A DNA stretch of 64,000 nucleotides from Neoechinorhynchus agilis (lineage: Eukaryota; Acanthocephala), in assembly GCA_051530055.1 (NCBI GenBank), contig CM121342.1:11470001-11534000 (forward strand), written 5' to 3'. The position numbers and the translations under genes were made by a program. The notes below the pieces were generated by a model, which saw nothing but the letters and a program-made list of their open reading frames with translations, ran no database searches and was not told the origin of the DNA. This document shows, piece by piece, positions 19,700-29,929 of this stretch; position 1 is the first letter of the stretch, and the number at the start of each line of letters is the position of its first letter.

Positions 19700-20084
19700 A
19701 TCTACGACTTAAACAGTTCGTACAGTGGAGATTTCGTTGAGTATTCCATAGAGGGAATCGATGCGAACGTAACAGAATCTTTAGGAAAATGCCATTTTTA
19801 GGTTACGAACCACATTTAAGGCTTAATATAAGTTACTCGTATATCCGCTTTGATCCATTGCCCAAACGAACGCACCATGGTCCTGGTTGAAGGTTGAAAA
19901 TATTGAAAGTTCCATTTGGGAAACAACTTTGCCTTCACGAATTCAATGTGGCGATCGCAGTATCTTCGTTATTAAGCCATTATTATAATTTGTAGCGGCG
20001 AAGCCTCTTATTGCTCTACGGAGCATCCATCACCTTAATTCTGGGCTTATTAACCTCGCGTATGGTTCGCCTAGGCTAAAGCTC
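19700..20084. other. Likely decayed Gypsy leader or gag N-terminus
   Basis: No motif. Its place directly upstream of a gag relic in the same strand is the only hint. Confidence 0.3.
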
Positions 20085-20400
20085 AATTCGTCCTCCGAAA
20101 AATCACAGTGGATGAAAAAAAATTCTATCATGTGATTGTGGCCCTTGATCAGGATATCGCCAATTGATTGATCGATTTAATTGAACCTCCACCTCAACAA
20201 AACAAATGCGAAGTGCTGAAGGGTCACCTCTTGGGTACATTCTAGTTATCCGAGCAGGAACGTGCCAGTCGCATTCTCCACATAGAAGAACTCAGTGACT
20301 CCAAGCAATCGGAGTTGATGGGCAGGATGCTGAGCTAGCCCGGGAAACACCCGCAATGTTTTCTATTTCTATAAATTTTCATGGAGCGGCGCGTTCCATA
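20085..20400 (+). pseudogene. Gypsy gag fragment
   Basis: Reading FYHVIVALDQDIAN, IEPPPQQNKCEVLKG, ASRILHIEELSDSKQSELMGRML and the following basic stretch gives the capsid block of invertebrate Gypsy gag proteins (aspartate/proline-rich linker then a LLxxExLGD-like helix). At least three stops in about 100 codons. No zinc knuckle or pol follows. Confidence 0.75.
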
Positions 20401-21389
20401 GCGGCGGTTGCTGCTCCATGGTTGCGAATTTTATGTTGCTGGCTACAAGCGTTAGAAACCGAACTTCCTCTCAGAAGCAATGAAAAATAAAGTTTTAGAA
20501 TTTATAGAAACAAACGGAATTTTGTGCAGCTAATAAGCTCTTAAATGAATGAAAGGAACCTACGTATTGGGAAATGTTTTTGTCGGTATCTCAAACGCTC
20601 ATCAAGATAATTAATTATGATTTACAAATCTTAAGACCTTTAGAATGTACTTTATTTTGTCACAATCTTTTATGGATTTTAATATCATGTTGCCTAAAGT
20701 CACGTTACAAATTTCAGTTAAAGGCATGATCAAAAATTGTATTTAATAATCTCTTTATTGTTTCGAGCCGAATGGCCGTGTAAATACTCAGCGAGCTAAA
20801 ACGTTAAATTATATTTTGCGGAATCACATGCATAACAAGGCATAAGTCTTAGAAAATCTTTCAAAACCTATTTCTCCATTAGACCGTTCGTTTGGGCCCC
20901 ATATCAAGATGGGCAACATAATTAAATTGACTAAAATTTTATTTTGGTTCTAGAAACATTTTTTAAGTGAGGTTGAGAAATTGAGGTAAAAATGCCATAA
21001 ACTGATACGACAAACGGATCTTAGTAAATAAAATGCGAATTCTGGTTAAATAACGGTTATGATTTTACCTTTATAAAAACCGGCCATGCGGAATTTCGAA
21101 GATAAATAATAATTTCTTACAGTCAATTTGTTAATAATGTAAAAAATAAATGTTATTACTATCGAAGGGTTTGAAGTTATTTGAACGCTTTCTGATTTGC
21201 CTAATTTTAAAAAGTGAGGCAACGTGATCGCTGATTTTCAAAAATCTTATGTCCCTATATATCGTAAATACTCCAAGCACACAAAGAAAAATATAGGCGG
21301 TTTTGTCGATATCCAATCCCTTCATCGGCGTAGGTGATCTTCATCTTTTATAAACCATCAGTGAGATGATATCAATCAACTTGGAATGT
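20401..21389. other. No gene seen; AT-rich
   Basis: A 64-codon minus frame (21,131-21,325) has a short hydrophobic stretch but no recognisable family. A GC-rich patch near 20,380-20,430 (ggagcggcgcgtt, ccatagcggcggttgctgctcc) looks like a short stem but has no partner element. Confidence 0.4.
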
Positions 21390-21479
21390 GGATTCGTCGT
21401 CCTTTTTGCCGCCTCTTATTGGAGTATTCGTCTAGGTATTCTTCTATGTAGTCCGGGTCTGTCATTTTGTAGTCGCCGC

Positions 21480-23470
21480 TGATTCTGGGTAACCGTTGAT
21501 GACTTCTATTAGTGTCCATTTTGCCTAGTAATTTTCAGTGTTCGGCCTCGAATTCCAGGATTTGTCAGGGCAAGAGCAATCAAATTCGGACTTGGAACGT
21601 CTGTTCCTGATGTTTCAGCGATGCGCTTACAGGGATCGGTTTCATTATTTTGCTTTATATCACAAACGAACAGGGGATGAAAATCTTAAACCCCCGCAGG
21701 CCGTTACTAAGATCCGGTTGCGTGTTACTGAGATCCTATTGGTTCATCCTAGAAATCCACACAGTCCATGGCAAAACTGGAATTTTAAAAAATGGTTAAG
21801 ATTGACGATTGCAGCGGTCACCGGAGTCCCAGTCTTCGTTAATTATGGATCACCGTTGAGGACTTGTAATAAAGCTAATTTTGTCTAAAAATCTTCAGAA
21901 ATCATAACAGATCTGTTCCCAATCGTAGCTGTGAAGAATTTCTGATGTTCAAATCATTCTTCAAGATATTAACCTACTTTGGTGTTTCCCATTACTGAGA
22001 AGAGGGGTTTGATTTCTGATAATAAAGTTCTCGTGGTCCACAATTTTCACCTTCGCTCAACTTTATCGGATGAACTTCATTTTAAACAGAGAAATGGCCG
22101 ATTAAATACAGAACCTCGCGATTCGCCGCTTGACATAAAAAGAGTTACGGATTTTCATTTGTTAAATAACGTCTGAAACCTACTGATCGGATCGTAATTT
22201 TTAAGTATTTCTTCGTGGAACACGCCGTCAGGAACAAAGGCAAGATTATTACCAGTTCAGTGGACATTTCGGTTGTCCATCTGAATGGAAAGTATCCCAG
22301 GCGAGCTCTTATGGACGACGACTCCGATGTTGTATTGTTGAATAGTGGTGGCATTATGGGAACAGGTGATCATAACAATAATCCTTTAAATTACATACCG
22401 TTCGTACATTTAAAAGGATATATTCAGCTTTCAAGGTTTTTAATACCAAGAGAATATTTGATTGGCTGCAGTATTTGTAAGTCCGAAGGTGCTACCTAAA
22501 ACGTGAAGCGAAAGTATATGGAAGGGTAAAGGTTGACACGTTAAGAAGTTGTGAAGCGAATGTTTGGCAAAATGATAAATCGAGAGAATTAGAAGTGACA
22601 GTGGTCAATCACGCTACGATATGTTAATTTGGATTTCCGCGGTCGAGAACATTCAAAATGAAAGTGCCGTCTCAGGTTTATGTCAAGAGAATGGATTTGG
22701 AGGAGGAAGTTGGGAACATTTGGGAGGAGTTGGCAAAATTATTCGCGGAAAAGACGGCTGGAATCAAGGGCTTTAACATGAAATTACACTTATCGAGTGA
22801 AACTAATCCAATACGATGTCCAGCGAGACGAACTCGTAAACAAGATATTCGGAGATTGATGAAACAGGAAATTCTGGAAAGTGTGAATATAACAGAGGAA
22901 GAAGTCGAATGGGTGACTAGATGTGATCAACCCGTTTTAAAGGACTGAAAGCTATCATATCCGCAGGTGGAACAATTGTATGAAAAACTAAGGTGGTCTC
23001 AAATATTCCATTATAGACTATGCACATTTACAATTGGTGGTGGACGAAAAAAACAAGTCTTCATTAACGATTACGACACTGTGGGGATATTTCCGACACC
23101 TGCGACTACCTTTAGGAGTATCGGTTTAAACAATTAGATACGGCAAAGTAAAGAACCAATCTTTTGGTGGGATGCTCCCAGTAAAGCCTGGAGTCTCTTA
23201 CATCTAGATTTGGCTGACTGGTTAATAATGAAATGTACTTGGTGGCTGTTGATGCCTGCAGCAAGTGGACGAAAATATGAAACCTGGGAAGTTTAACGGT
23301 AACATCTCGAATAATTGGAAGGTTAAGAGAGAATGTTTCGCCCGTTTCGGAGTACCTGAAAACCTTTCACGGGCAATGGTCCGCAATTTGTGTTCAAAGA
23401 GTCTCAACAATTCTGCAATGAGCATGGTAAATTGGATTATGAATATAGCAACCATAAATCAGCATATACA
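21480..23470 (+). pseudogene. Gypsy deletion derivative, right-arm copy
   Basis: Plus-strand order: a leader/gag-like frame (21,538-21,888), a protease-like stretch VVHLNGKYPRRALM, DDDSDVVLLNSG (22,260-22,350, catalytic DTG not intact), linker SQVYVKRMDLEEEVGN and KLHLSSETNPIRCPARR (22,660-22,830), RT start EEVEWVTR, VEQLYEKLR, INDYDTVGIFPTPATTFR, then an abrupt switch to integrase (IFWWDAPSKAWS, WWLLMP-type frames, CFARFGVPENL, and a shifted GNGPQFVFKE). The jump from RT to integrase is at the same residue as in the left arm and the Asp of the GDNGPQF block is Asn in both. The two arms therefore descend from one already defective element. Confidence 0.8.
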
Positions 23471-23519
23471 ATCATAGATGATCACGCCAATTCTCAACTC
23501 AAAACTCGTTCCTTACATT

Positions 23520-23772
23520 GCCAATCATTAATCCCAACACAAATTTTCGATTCAATCTAGTACATCTGTCTTTTGGGTAATCAGTCCTTTGAGACCGAAA
23601 ACTTGTATCGATTCCTCTCTTAATTAATCATTTATGGTACCCAAATGAACATAAATCTCCCTTATTTCCACCCGAATTTACCCAAACCCATAATTCCCTT
23701 CTTAACCGTAATCTACTCCAGCGCTCGAAGCTTCTTCTCTAAACTAGATGAAATATCACTTATTTCATCTAT
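23520..23772 (+). pseudogene. LINE-2 leader and endonuclease start
   Basis: Matches the inverse of 3897-4080. On this strand it reads toward the endonuclease N-terminus and stops at the arm boundary before the catalytic TETWL block. Confidence 0.65.
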
Positions 23773-24063
23773 GAAATCAACATTCTAAAAACAATGATTG
23801 GAGATACCTATCAAGTCTTTATCTACGAAACCATATCTCCAAAGCGGGAATTCTTATACCAATCTCTTAGCTCGTTTGAATTACCAGCAAATTTGGTTTA
23901 TAAAATTTACAATCCTTTGGAAACAAAATCTTTTTACTTACAAGTTGACTCTGACTGCACTTATTTCTACACTAAGCACGGAGTCCCTCAAGATTCACCT
24001 CTCTCCCTAACGCTCTTCATGTTAATCACGATGTGCATATTCAGAAAAATGAACAATCGGTAG
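23773..24063 (+). pseudogene. LINE-1 type RT fragment
   Basis: An open 89-codon frame with SSFELPANLVYKIYNPLETKSFYLQ, FYTKHGVPQDSPLSLTLFML. The GVPQDSPLSLTLF block equals RT block B (GVPEGSPLSPTLF in the 45.7-kb copy), with G changed to D. Blocks A and C are outside the fragment. Confidence 0.75.
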
Positions 24064-24211
24064 TTTAGATCGATGTTCGGACATCTAACCTTATCTTAAT
24101 ATAAATGGAGGTAATTTCTAAAAAAAAAATATCCCATTGTGGTCTCGCGTAAATGTCAAATTAAAATTAAGGACATCTTAAACAAAGTTTATCATCAATA
24201 TTTTTTAAGTA

Positions 24212-24598
24212 AAGTTTTTGAATGTCATTGAAGATGAACAAGGAGTCATCGAAAAGCTACATCATTCTGAACTCTATTGTAAGCTTTGTAATGTCGAAAT
24301 CATCAATCATGATAATATGACAATGCATATGAACGACCGTAAATACAAACAAAACGCCAGGAAGACCGGTGAACAAGTGAACGTATAACTGGACTGCGAC
24401 CTGGATGCATTTGCTATTCCGGACGATAAGAAGAAGGATATTCTACCTATGCTTTCCGGTCAAACTCTGGTTTTCGATCGCTATTGCAAACATTGCGATA
24501 AATTCTTGTCGGGGAAGTACCAAGTAATTTTGCATATTAAGAGTTATAAGCATCGTATGAAGGTAGGTGAAGAAATCCCGGAGTGTAACGTGAAATAG
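24212..24598 (+). pseudogene. Protein with two U1/matrin-type C2H2 zinc fingers, one stop
   Basis: One frame runs from after a TAA at 24,206 to the TAG at 24,596. It contains finger 1, YCKLCNVEIINHDNMTMHM (Cys-x2-Cys-x12-His, second His position Tyr, followed by DRKYKQNARK), a spacer DLDAFAIPDDKKKDILPML, and finger 2, RYCKHCDKFLSGKYQVILH then IKSYKH (Cys-x2-Cys-x12-His-x5-His). This spacing and the basic HxxxxKH ending are those of U1-type fingers, which bind RNA, often double-stranded. A single TAA interrupts the frame between the fingers after GEQVNV. There is no ATG at the open end; an AG acceptor-like tttttaag precedes it, so an upstream exon is possible. No neighbour suggests a partner. 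Confidence 0.6.
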
Positions 24599-24599
24599 C

Positions 24600-24850
24600 A
24601 AAAAAGTCTCTCTTTATAAATAATTAATTATAATCTTTAATATTTGTGTTCGCGTAAAAGAATGCAGTTTTCTAGTCCGAACTTATTTTAAACACAAAGC
24701 AGCGCGATTTTAAATTTCTTAGGACGATCGCATTTAAGTGTGACTGTTCGACTTTCTAGGAATTGGGTAATAGATTGTCTCTTAAATCGTAAATAAAACT
24801 ACATTTTTTATACAATGTTTTTCTAAGTAGAGATTGAAAAAGAGTGACTT
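24600..24850 (+). repeat. AT-rich dispersed repeat (also 35,560-35,830, 54,040-54,250)
   Basis: Shared strings include tttataaataattaatta, gcgtaaaagaat, cttattttaaacacaaagca and gcgcgattt. Related sequence in inverse orientation is seen at 40,500-40,660. It adjoins the kinase 3' module in three places, so it may be its untranslated tail. Confidence 0.6.
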
Positions 24851-25095
24851 TAAGTATGCTATAAACGCAAAATGTAAATGTTTCTGTATAAATATTTGGA
24901 TAAACACATTATCGTATTTGTAGAAAAAGGAACGTTCTAGCCCTTAACGCCAAATATTTTGTTCCTAATAACGTTTCCGAATATTTACCGTTTCCGTCAA
25001 TACTCACGTCCACAAAATCATATAATTCTTTTCATCGATGAAAACACGAAAATGATCGCCGCTCTTTATTCCGAAACTTGAGCGACGTCCCCATT
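24760..25095 (-). repeat. Kinase 3' module, solitary inverted copy
   Basis: On the minus strand it aligns with 17,080-17,420 and 40,190-40,540: ggagacgtcgctcaagttt, ggcgatcattttcgt, ggtaaatattcg, gataatgtgtttatccaaata in the same order. No kinase lobe is attached here. Confidence 0.75.
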
Positions 25096-25100
25096 TTTGT

Positions 25101-25465
25101 TTGTTAACGACGTCAAAAACTTGTTGGTGTTTTGCGGGTCTTCAGGAACCAAAGACATTATCGGTGAATGCAACGCACTGCTGCTCAACGGAAAGATTCC
25201 TCGACTATATTATAGTATTGCAATGTTCGAAATTCATTATCAAGAACTGCGTTCGAGATAAAAACTCTTGTTATCGTCATTCTTGTGATTTCGACCCCTT
25301 CGTACTGGACTCAACGAAGGATGTTCATCGATCGGACTTGTCGTGTAGACAAAAAATGGCACATCCGGTTCATTCATCCCAATATACAGTGGAGGTGGGT
25401 TGCTCAATCGTTTCTGGATCATTTACTCGATAGATTAGATGGTTACTACTCGCTTCTTAATCCGA
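25101..25465 (-). other. Possible downstream exon of the four-TM gene, unproven
   Basis: On the minus strand, a 60-codon frame (25,240-25,422) with proline-rich RLSNPPPLYIGMNEPDVPFF follows the stop of the four-TM ORF by about 45 bp. It could be a cytoplasmic tail exon, but I could not find a splice pair that joins the two in frame. The plus-strand frame 25,101-25,433 is cysteine rich and also unassigned. Confidence 0.25.
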
Positions 25466-26020
25466 TCAACCGATCATTTCCATGATCAGATTACTGGCTG
25501 TAGTGAATAAAACTCGATAGAAGATAATATTAGCTATTAGAACTAGCCATAATTCCATAAACGTAATTCGTATGGTCGCTACCTGCTGGCTTTTAGAAAT
25601 AGGTAACATCACATCATACAGTAAACCAAGACAGAGTAAGGAAAGGACGAAAGCCATCAGGATGAAACTGATAAAAGCAATGTAGATTCCATTGACTATT
25701 CTATTTTTTAAACGTCCTCGTGAAGAAGACCTGTAGGTTTTTAAAAGAAATACGCAGATCAATTTAAGAGTGAAGGTAATGCAATTGATAAGGAACCAAA
25801 ATAAGAACGTTACACGACTTTGTTCAAATTTTATTCTCGATTTCTCCTCGCTCGGAACATACCTTCGGCTACCCAAAAGTGCAAACCCTGCCATTATACT
25901 TACAATTCCATGAACTACAGCAGATGAAAACAATAGGCTATACCATTTCCGTCCACGCATTATTGCTTGAAATAGCTTTTTGCAATAATAGTTGTAAATA
26001 GAAACAAAGAAAGTACGCAT
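25466..26020 (-). CDS. Four-transmembrane protein, function unknown
   Basis: An intact 184-codon frame with four hydrophobic helices at about residues 27-49, 70-93, 109-137 and 152-175. The first loop is charged (RRYVPSEEKSRIKFEQSR), the second has a basic run (KTYRSSSRGRLKNR) that would sit on the cytoplasmic side, and the third is short and polar (PISKSQQVAT). Tetraspan layout is clear, but the CCG motif of tetraspanins and the motifs of claudins or connexins are not seen, so I do not assign a family. The ATG is the first in frame after a stop. A single exon of this size could be a whole gene or part of one. It is one of only two ORFs in the window without similarity to elements and without lesions. 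Confidence 0.6.
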   Translation of the reverse strand: MRTFFVSIYNYYCKKLFQAIMRGRKWYSLLFSSAVVHGIVSIMAGFALLGSRRYVPSEEKSRIKFEQSRVTFLFWFLINCITFTLKLICVFLLKTYRSSSRGRLKNRIVNGIYIAFISFILMAFVLSLLCLGLLYDVMLPISKSQQVATIRITFMELWLVLIANIIFYRVLFTTASNLIMEMIG

Positions 26021-26199
26021 ACTCGTGATCCATCGACGATTCAGTCACATACAACCAAGTAACGATGCTAAATATCAAAGTCTTTCTCCAAGAATTTTTT
26101 GCCCGCTTCGCGATATTCATGAGTCGTAAAATATGAAAGCTAAGCCTCTTACCTCGCTCGGAAAGCATAAGAAATCGAATTGCTTGGACATGGAATTGT

Positions 26200-26470
26200 T
26201 CATGCCATTTTATATGGCAGAACCTAATAAATTACTTCAATTTTTTTGCAAACATAAAAAAGAAATCGAATTCATTAGTATCGACTTTTTTAAACGAAAA
26301 AAATTTATAATGTTGGATAGTAAACTGGTAAAGCGTTTCTTTTACGATTTAGGAAACTCATTCCTAAAGTTAACGAACAAAAATTTCCGGTTTGCTTGTA
26401 TGTGATGAAATATCGAACTTATAACAAGTTACTGTATTTTTTTCGCAACATAAAAAAGGAATTGTAAATA
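26200..26470 (+). repeat. Satellite-like 170-190-bp repeat, about 1.4 units
   Basis: Unit marks: aattacttcaatttttt, aaatcgaattcatta, actggtaaagcgtttctt, ttaggaaactcattc, gttaacgaacaaaaa, ggtttgcttgtatgtg. The same unit occurs at 26,930-27,115, 33,730-34,215 and 53,215-53,715. Confidence 0.8.
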
Positions 26471-26494
26471 AATTATTCATTATAGAGTTTGTAT

Positions 26495-26815
26495 TCAGCT
26501 TTGTTGCCAACAAAAGTACTTGCTTGCTGGATCATGATGGCTTCCATAGTCAGATTCCATGTTCGAATTACAGTCTACAACATGTGGGATAAACGAACAA
26601 TCTAAAAAGAAGGATTGCTGAGCACAGAAGAGCAGCTATCAAAAGTCTGACGTGAGCTCGGCAATAGTGTCTCACATCAATGGCAGTGGGCATGAAATAG
26701 ATTTTGATGGCGTCCAGGTTCTTGCGAGGAGTAACGTAAGACACGACAGTGACTATGGAAGCCATCATAATCCAGCAAACGGGTACTTTGGTTGTCAACA
26801 AAGCTGACTACAAAC
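26495..26815. repeat. Inverted repeat of about 65 bp
   Basis: 26,495-26,560 (cagctttgttgccaacaaaa, gatggcttccatagtca) is the inverse complement of 26,750-26,815. The right arm is also present at 50,450-50,510 as part of the segmental duplication. Confidence 0.75.
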
Positions 26816-27119
26816 TCGGTCTGCGAGTCCCGCCGGATAAACTATTTGACCATGCTTCTTTTAAATTGTAGATTGACTGAAGAAGGCCAACGAAAACACC
26901 GAAAATTTTCAAGGTAAATATATTTTCTGAATCAAACATCGCTAACTGAAACTGAAAATAAAAAAGGAAATCGAATTCATTATGATCAGCTTTTCTAATT
27001 GAAAAAAACTTGTCCGGTTGGATAATAAACTGGTAAAACGTTTCTTAACTGATTTAGGAAACTTTTCCCAAAGATTACGATCAAAATTTGCCGGTTTGCT
27101 TGTATGTGTAGAAAATATC

Positions 27120-28012
27120 GAACTTCAACGTCCGCCGCGCCGGCTGTTTCGCTCGCTGGGGAGAGGGTGCCCAGTCTCCAATGCAAATTGGTCAAATGCA
27201 ATGTTTGTCTTCGTGACTACAAACCGACTCTCAGTGGTCTCGTACGCTCCCACGGTCAACATGGGTCGCATTGCTCTGGATTCAGAAAACCTCCGTCTTC
27301 ATCCAACCCTTCCAATCCAACCGAACTCACAACAGTGGTCACAGACACAAATGGCCCACTGCCAGCACTGATCGGGATGCTCTCACACGGTACCCGCATG
27401 ATTAGGCGAATCCCGCGAGGAGCCAGGGCCTCAGTTGCCTCCAAATTAGCATGACTGATCGAGTGCATCGTATGTGATCCAACTGTACCATCTGACTGGC
27501 TCAACCTCCTCGCGTTTCCGAAAGCCGTCTTACGTGTTCCCACACAAACATCTGAAGCCAACGAGAATCAATCGCTTAGCCAAAAGATTCGCAACAGGTC
27601 CGACGCTTTCGAGTCCCTTCAACAAGTCGATCATCTTGGATGGCCGAGCCATCGCCGTAGTGCTCCTCACGACATGGACTCTCAACTCCGCGCGAAATGC
27701 TCCGAGAACCAGGAGGACGGCGATCGTGTGCCGTTCGACTTGTAAGCGGAACGGACCGCCTACTCGCGCCGAACAAGGACAACCTCGACTCTTTAAAATT
27801 GAAGCACCCTCCGCGCAGACGGAATTGCTTCAAGCCAAATTATGATCCGTCGGGTACAGAGCCCGATCACGACACCCTCATCCCCATTACAGTCTCTACC
27901 GTCACTTCTGCTCTGATGTCGTTTCCGCCATCCAGCTGGAGGGCATTATGATTTGAGCCCTCGACACTTACGAGATTTGATCTGCTTCTCCTCTGGAGCT
28001 TAAGGTACGCGA
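27120..28012 (+). pseudogene. RT-RLE element copy 4: N-terminal zinc finger and linker
   Basis: The frame from about 27,160 gives LVKCNVCLRDYKPTLSGLV, RSHGQHGSHCSGFRKPP: a Cys-x2-Cys finger closing with SHG(x5)C and a proline-rich edge. This is the N-terminal module of the family. The linker then decays over several frames but keeps recognisable blocks: WLNLLAFPKAVL, LSQKIRNRSDAFESL, TDRLLAPNKDNLDSLKLKHPP and ITVSTVTSALMSFPP. The last two are the conserved pre-RT region where the family has a helix ahead of the finger domain. A stop (TAA at about 28,001) separates this from the RT frame; in copy 2 the same codon is CAA. Confidence 0.75.
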
Positions 28013-29191
28013 TTGCTGAACGCAATCACTGAGCTCGTACGCATAATCATTCGCGGTTCCGTTCCTCCTCCAGTCGCAACTCTACTCCGGGGTGCCAAGC
28101 TGATCACTTTCACCAAAAAAGGTGGAGGGGTTCGCCCCATTGCTGTGGGTTGTACCTTCCGCCGATTGGCGTCCAAATTCGCATGTCAGTTCGCCACCGA
28201 TCGATTTATTGATCAACTCTTGCCAGTTCAATTAGGAGTTGCAGTTCCTGCTGGAGCCGAGGCGGCCGTGCATGCAGCACGAGCGTATGGTTTGAATGGT
28301 ATCCATAAGGGAACGGCTATGGTCAAGCTTGACATGGAGAATGCGTTCAATTCAATATGCCGCACCGCGATGACAGAGGCTGTCCACCAGCACCTACCAG
28401 AAATCTACCAGTACGTGTCCTTGTGGTTCGACCAGTCCAGCATGCTGCTGTTCAGCGAGTTCCAGGTCAAATCAGCAGACGGCGTTCAACAAGATGATCC
28501 CCTAGGTCCTCTGCTGTTCGCATTGAAGATCAATCATCTTGCCCACAGCTCTTCGTCTGAGTTGTCGATCTGGTACCTCGACGACTGTTGCATTGGAGGG
28601 GAGATCGACCAGCTCATCCGCGACATCAACAGAATCTCCGAAATGGATGCCGATTTCGGACTATTCCTGAGAACGGACAAATGCGAGATAATCTCGGACG
28701 ACCAAGAGAATGCATCTAAACTGCTCACCGTACTACCCGGAGCAAAGACAACTGCAACCGACTCAGCTGACATTCTCGCATCTCCAATCGGTAGCCTGTC
28801 TAACCTGGAAACGTTCCTCTCAAAAGACATCGATCAATTGCGGCTCACAGCTTCCGGGCTCTTGCACATCGCAAGACACGACGCTCTTTTCATACCAGGA
28901 CTATGTCTGTCGCTACAGAAGATCGCTTACCTTCTGAGGACTTTTCCATGCTTCAAGTCAGTGCTCGCAAGGGATTTCGACAACTGCGTTCGATCAACCC
29001 TGTCAGAAGTCCTCAATCTACGGCTGTCCGACACAGCATGGAAACGGGCGACCCTTCCCATTCGATTCGGCGGTCTTGGCATCCAGAGTGCCACCGAAGT
29101 AGCAATTTCTGCTTTTTCATCATCGATTTCGGCCTCTTCAGACCTGGTGCTGAGAATCATCCCACCACACGCTACACACTGCGTCCTATAA
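28013..29191 (+). CDS. Reverse transcriptase of the RT-RLE family, copy 4
   Basis: A 392-codon open frame covering the RT. Motifs in order: GGGVRPIAVGCTFRRLASK (RT block 1-2), AAVHAARAY, MVKLDMENAFNSI (block A, catalytic Asp), GVQQDDPLGPLLFALKI (block B, usual GDPLG changed to DDPLG), LSIWYLDDCCIGG (block C), GLFLRTDKCEII (block D), LASPIGSL (block E) and a thumb with RDFDNCVRSTLSEVL and RFGGLGIQSA. The YLDD box instead of YADD is shared with the 36.6-kb copy, so it is a lineage trait. RT copies element RNA at the nicked target. The frame ends with a stop at 29,189, and the RLE part follows after lesions. It is identical to 51,321-52,499 except for one residue. Confidence 0.92.
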   Translation: MLNAITELVRIIIRGSVPPPVATLLRGAKLITFTKKGGGVRPIAVGCTFRRLASKFACQFATDRFIDQLLPVQLGVAVPAGAEAAVHAARAYGLNGIHKGTAMVKLDMENAFNSICRTAMTEAVHQHLPEIYQYVSLWFDQSSMLLFSEFQVKSADGVQQDDPLGPLLFALKINHLAHSSSSELSIWYLDDCCIGGEIDQLIRDINRISEMDADFGLFLRTDKCEIISDDQENASKLLTVLPGAKTTATDSADILASPIGSLSNLETFLSKDIDQLRLTASGLLHIARHDALFIPGLCLSLQKIAYLLRTFPCFKSVLARDFDNCVRSTLSEVLNLRLSDTAWKRATLPIRFGGLGIQSATEVAISAFSSSISASSDLVLRIIPPHATHCVL

Positions 29192-29570
29192 GCAGCTTCT
29201 CGAGTCATTCTCATCTCCGACGGATAGAGCCCGTCTCCTGGCAGTCTCGACTTTACACTCAAGCGACTTCTTGAAGGCTTTCCGGATCACGGCTGTTGGC
29301 ACGAGGCTGGATGACCAAGCCATCACCGTCGCTGTGGGACGTCGTTCGGGCATAAATTTCTAAGGCTCATATACATGCCGGTGCGGTGAGACAGTGAACA
29401 GGTCGGGAACTAACGGCCCTGACTGCAAGCGTTCAAATGCTCGCCAAGCACAACACTCAGCAGTCAACCGCATAATTGAGGAAGCCCTCTCAACGGCCGG
29501 TTCTCCCGCTCGACTCGAACCAGTCGGACTTTCCGGGAACGACTGTAAACGCCCTGATGGAGCGACTCTC
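29192..29570 (+). pseudogene. RLE domain, N-terminal half (copy 4), split by an LTR element
   Basis: After frame changes, the RLE zinc-binding and helix region is seen as RHSAVNRIIEEAL (RxxRH region equivalent) and LSGNDCKRPDGATL at the junction. The RPD aspartate is present. The reading is cut at 29,570 by the LTR element and resumes at 33,239 on the far side. Confidence 0.75.
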
Positions 29571-29698
29571 TGTGGCGTAACAATGAATGTGTTGAAGCAA
29601 TGAAATGCGCTTTAATTACAGTAAAGTAAACGTACGTCAAATGGTAAGTGGAGTTGAGTGGTAAGTTTAGCGCGGAAAGAATAATCATTTCCATTACA
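29571..29698 (-). repeat. 3' LTR of element A, 128 bp
   Basis: Minus strand starts tgtaatggaaatgatt and ends gttacgccaca. The other LTR lacks about 55 bp of the U3 side, between cgtacgtca and tttccattaca on the plus strand. Both contain attaaa, a variant polyadenylation signal, on the element strand. Confidence 0.92.
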
Positions 29699-29710
29699 TT
29701 CTCCCCTCCT
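29699..29710 (-). promoter_or_regulatory. Polypurine tract of element A
   Basis: On the element strand aggaggggagaa directly abuts the 3' LTR. This is the standard position and composition of the plus-strand primer. Confidence 0.85.
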
Positions 29711-29929
29711 AAAAATCCACTCGAAATCTTTCAGGTTTGCGTCTGATACGAGTTGACCTTCTCAACATAGTTGAAACAAATGGGTCCTCAGGTGGTTTTA
29801 CGTTCGAATCGACCTCAATAACATCACTTTCTTGGGGTTCCTTTGATTCACTTGAATTTTTTCCTCAAAAATCGTTTCGGGCTCTATTGTTATTGATTTA
29901 TCTGAAGGGAGGGGAGCTAGATCACGTAT

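Larger units (their letters stand above)
21390..23772. repeat. Right arm of the large inverted repeat
   Basis: About 2.4 kb, inverse of 3897-6965 minus the RLE insertion. It keeps the pre-insertion state of the RLE site at about 23,430-23,445. The arm ends abruptly at cttatttcatct (23,772), where LINE-1 RT sequence begins. Confidence 0.8.

Noticed and set aside
25240-25422. Second exon of the four-TM gene
   Set aside because: No GT-AG pair that I could find joins it in frame with 25,466; kept only as an unproven possibility.
27256-27561. Minus-strand ORFs over the RT-RLE linker and zinc finger
   Set aside because: Shadows of the plus-strand coding relic in GC-richer DNA; no motifs.
28534-28830. 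98-codon minus-strand ORF opposite the RT (repeated at 51,842-52,138)
   Set aside because: It is a shadow of the conserved RT frame: present in both copies only because the DNA is identical, with no family of its own.
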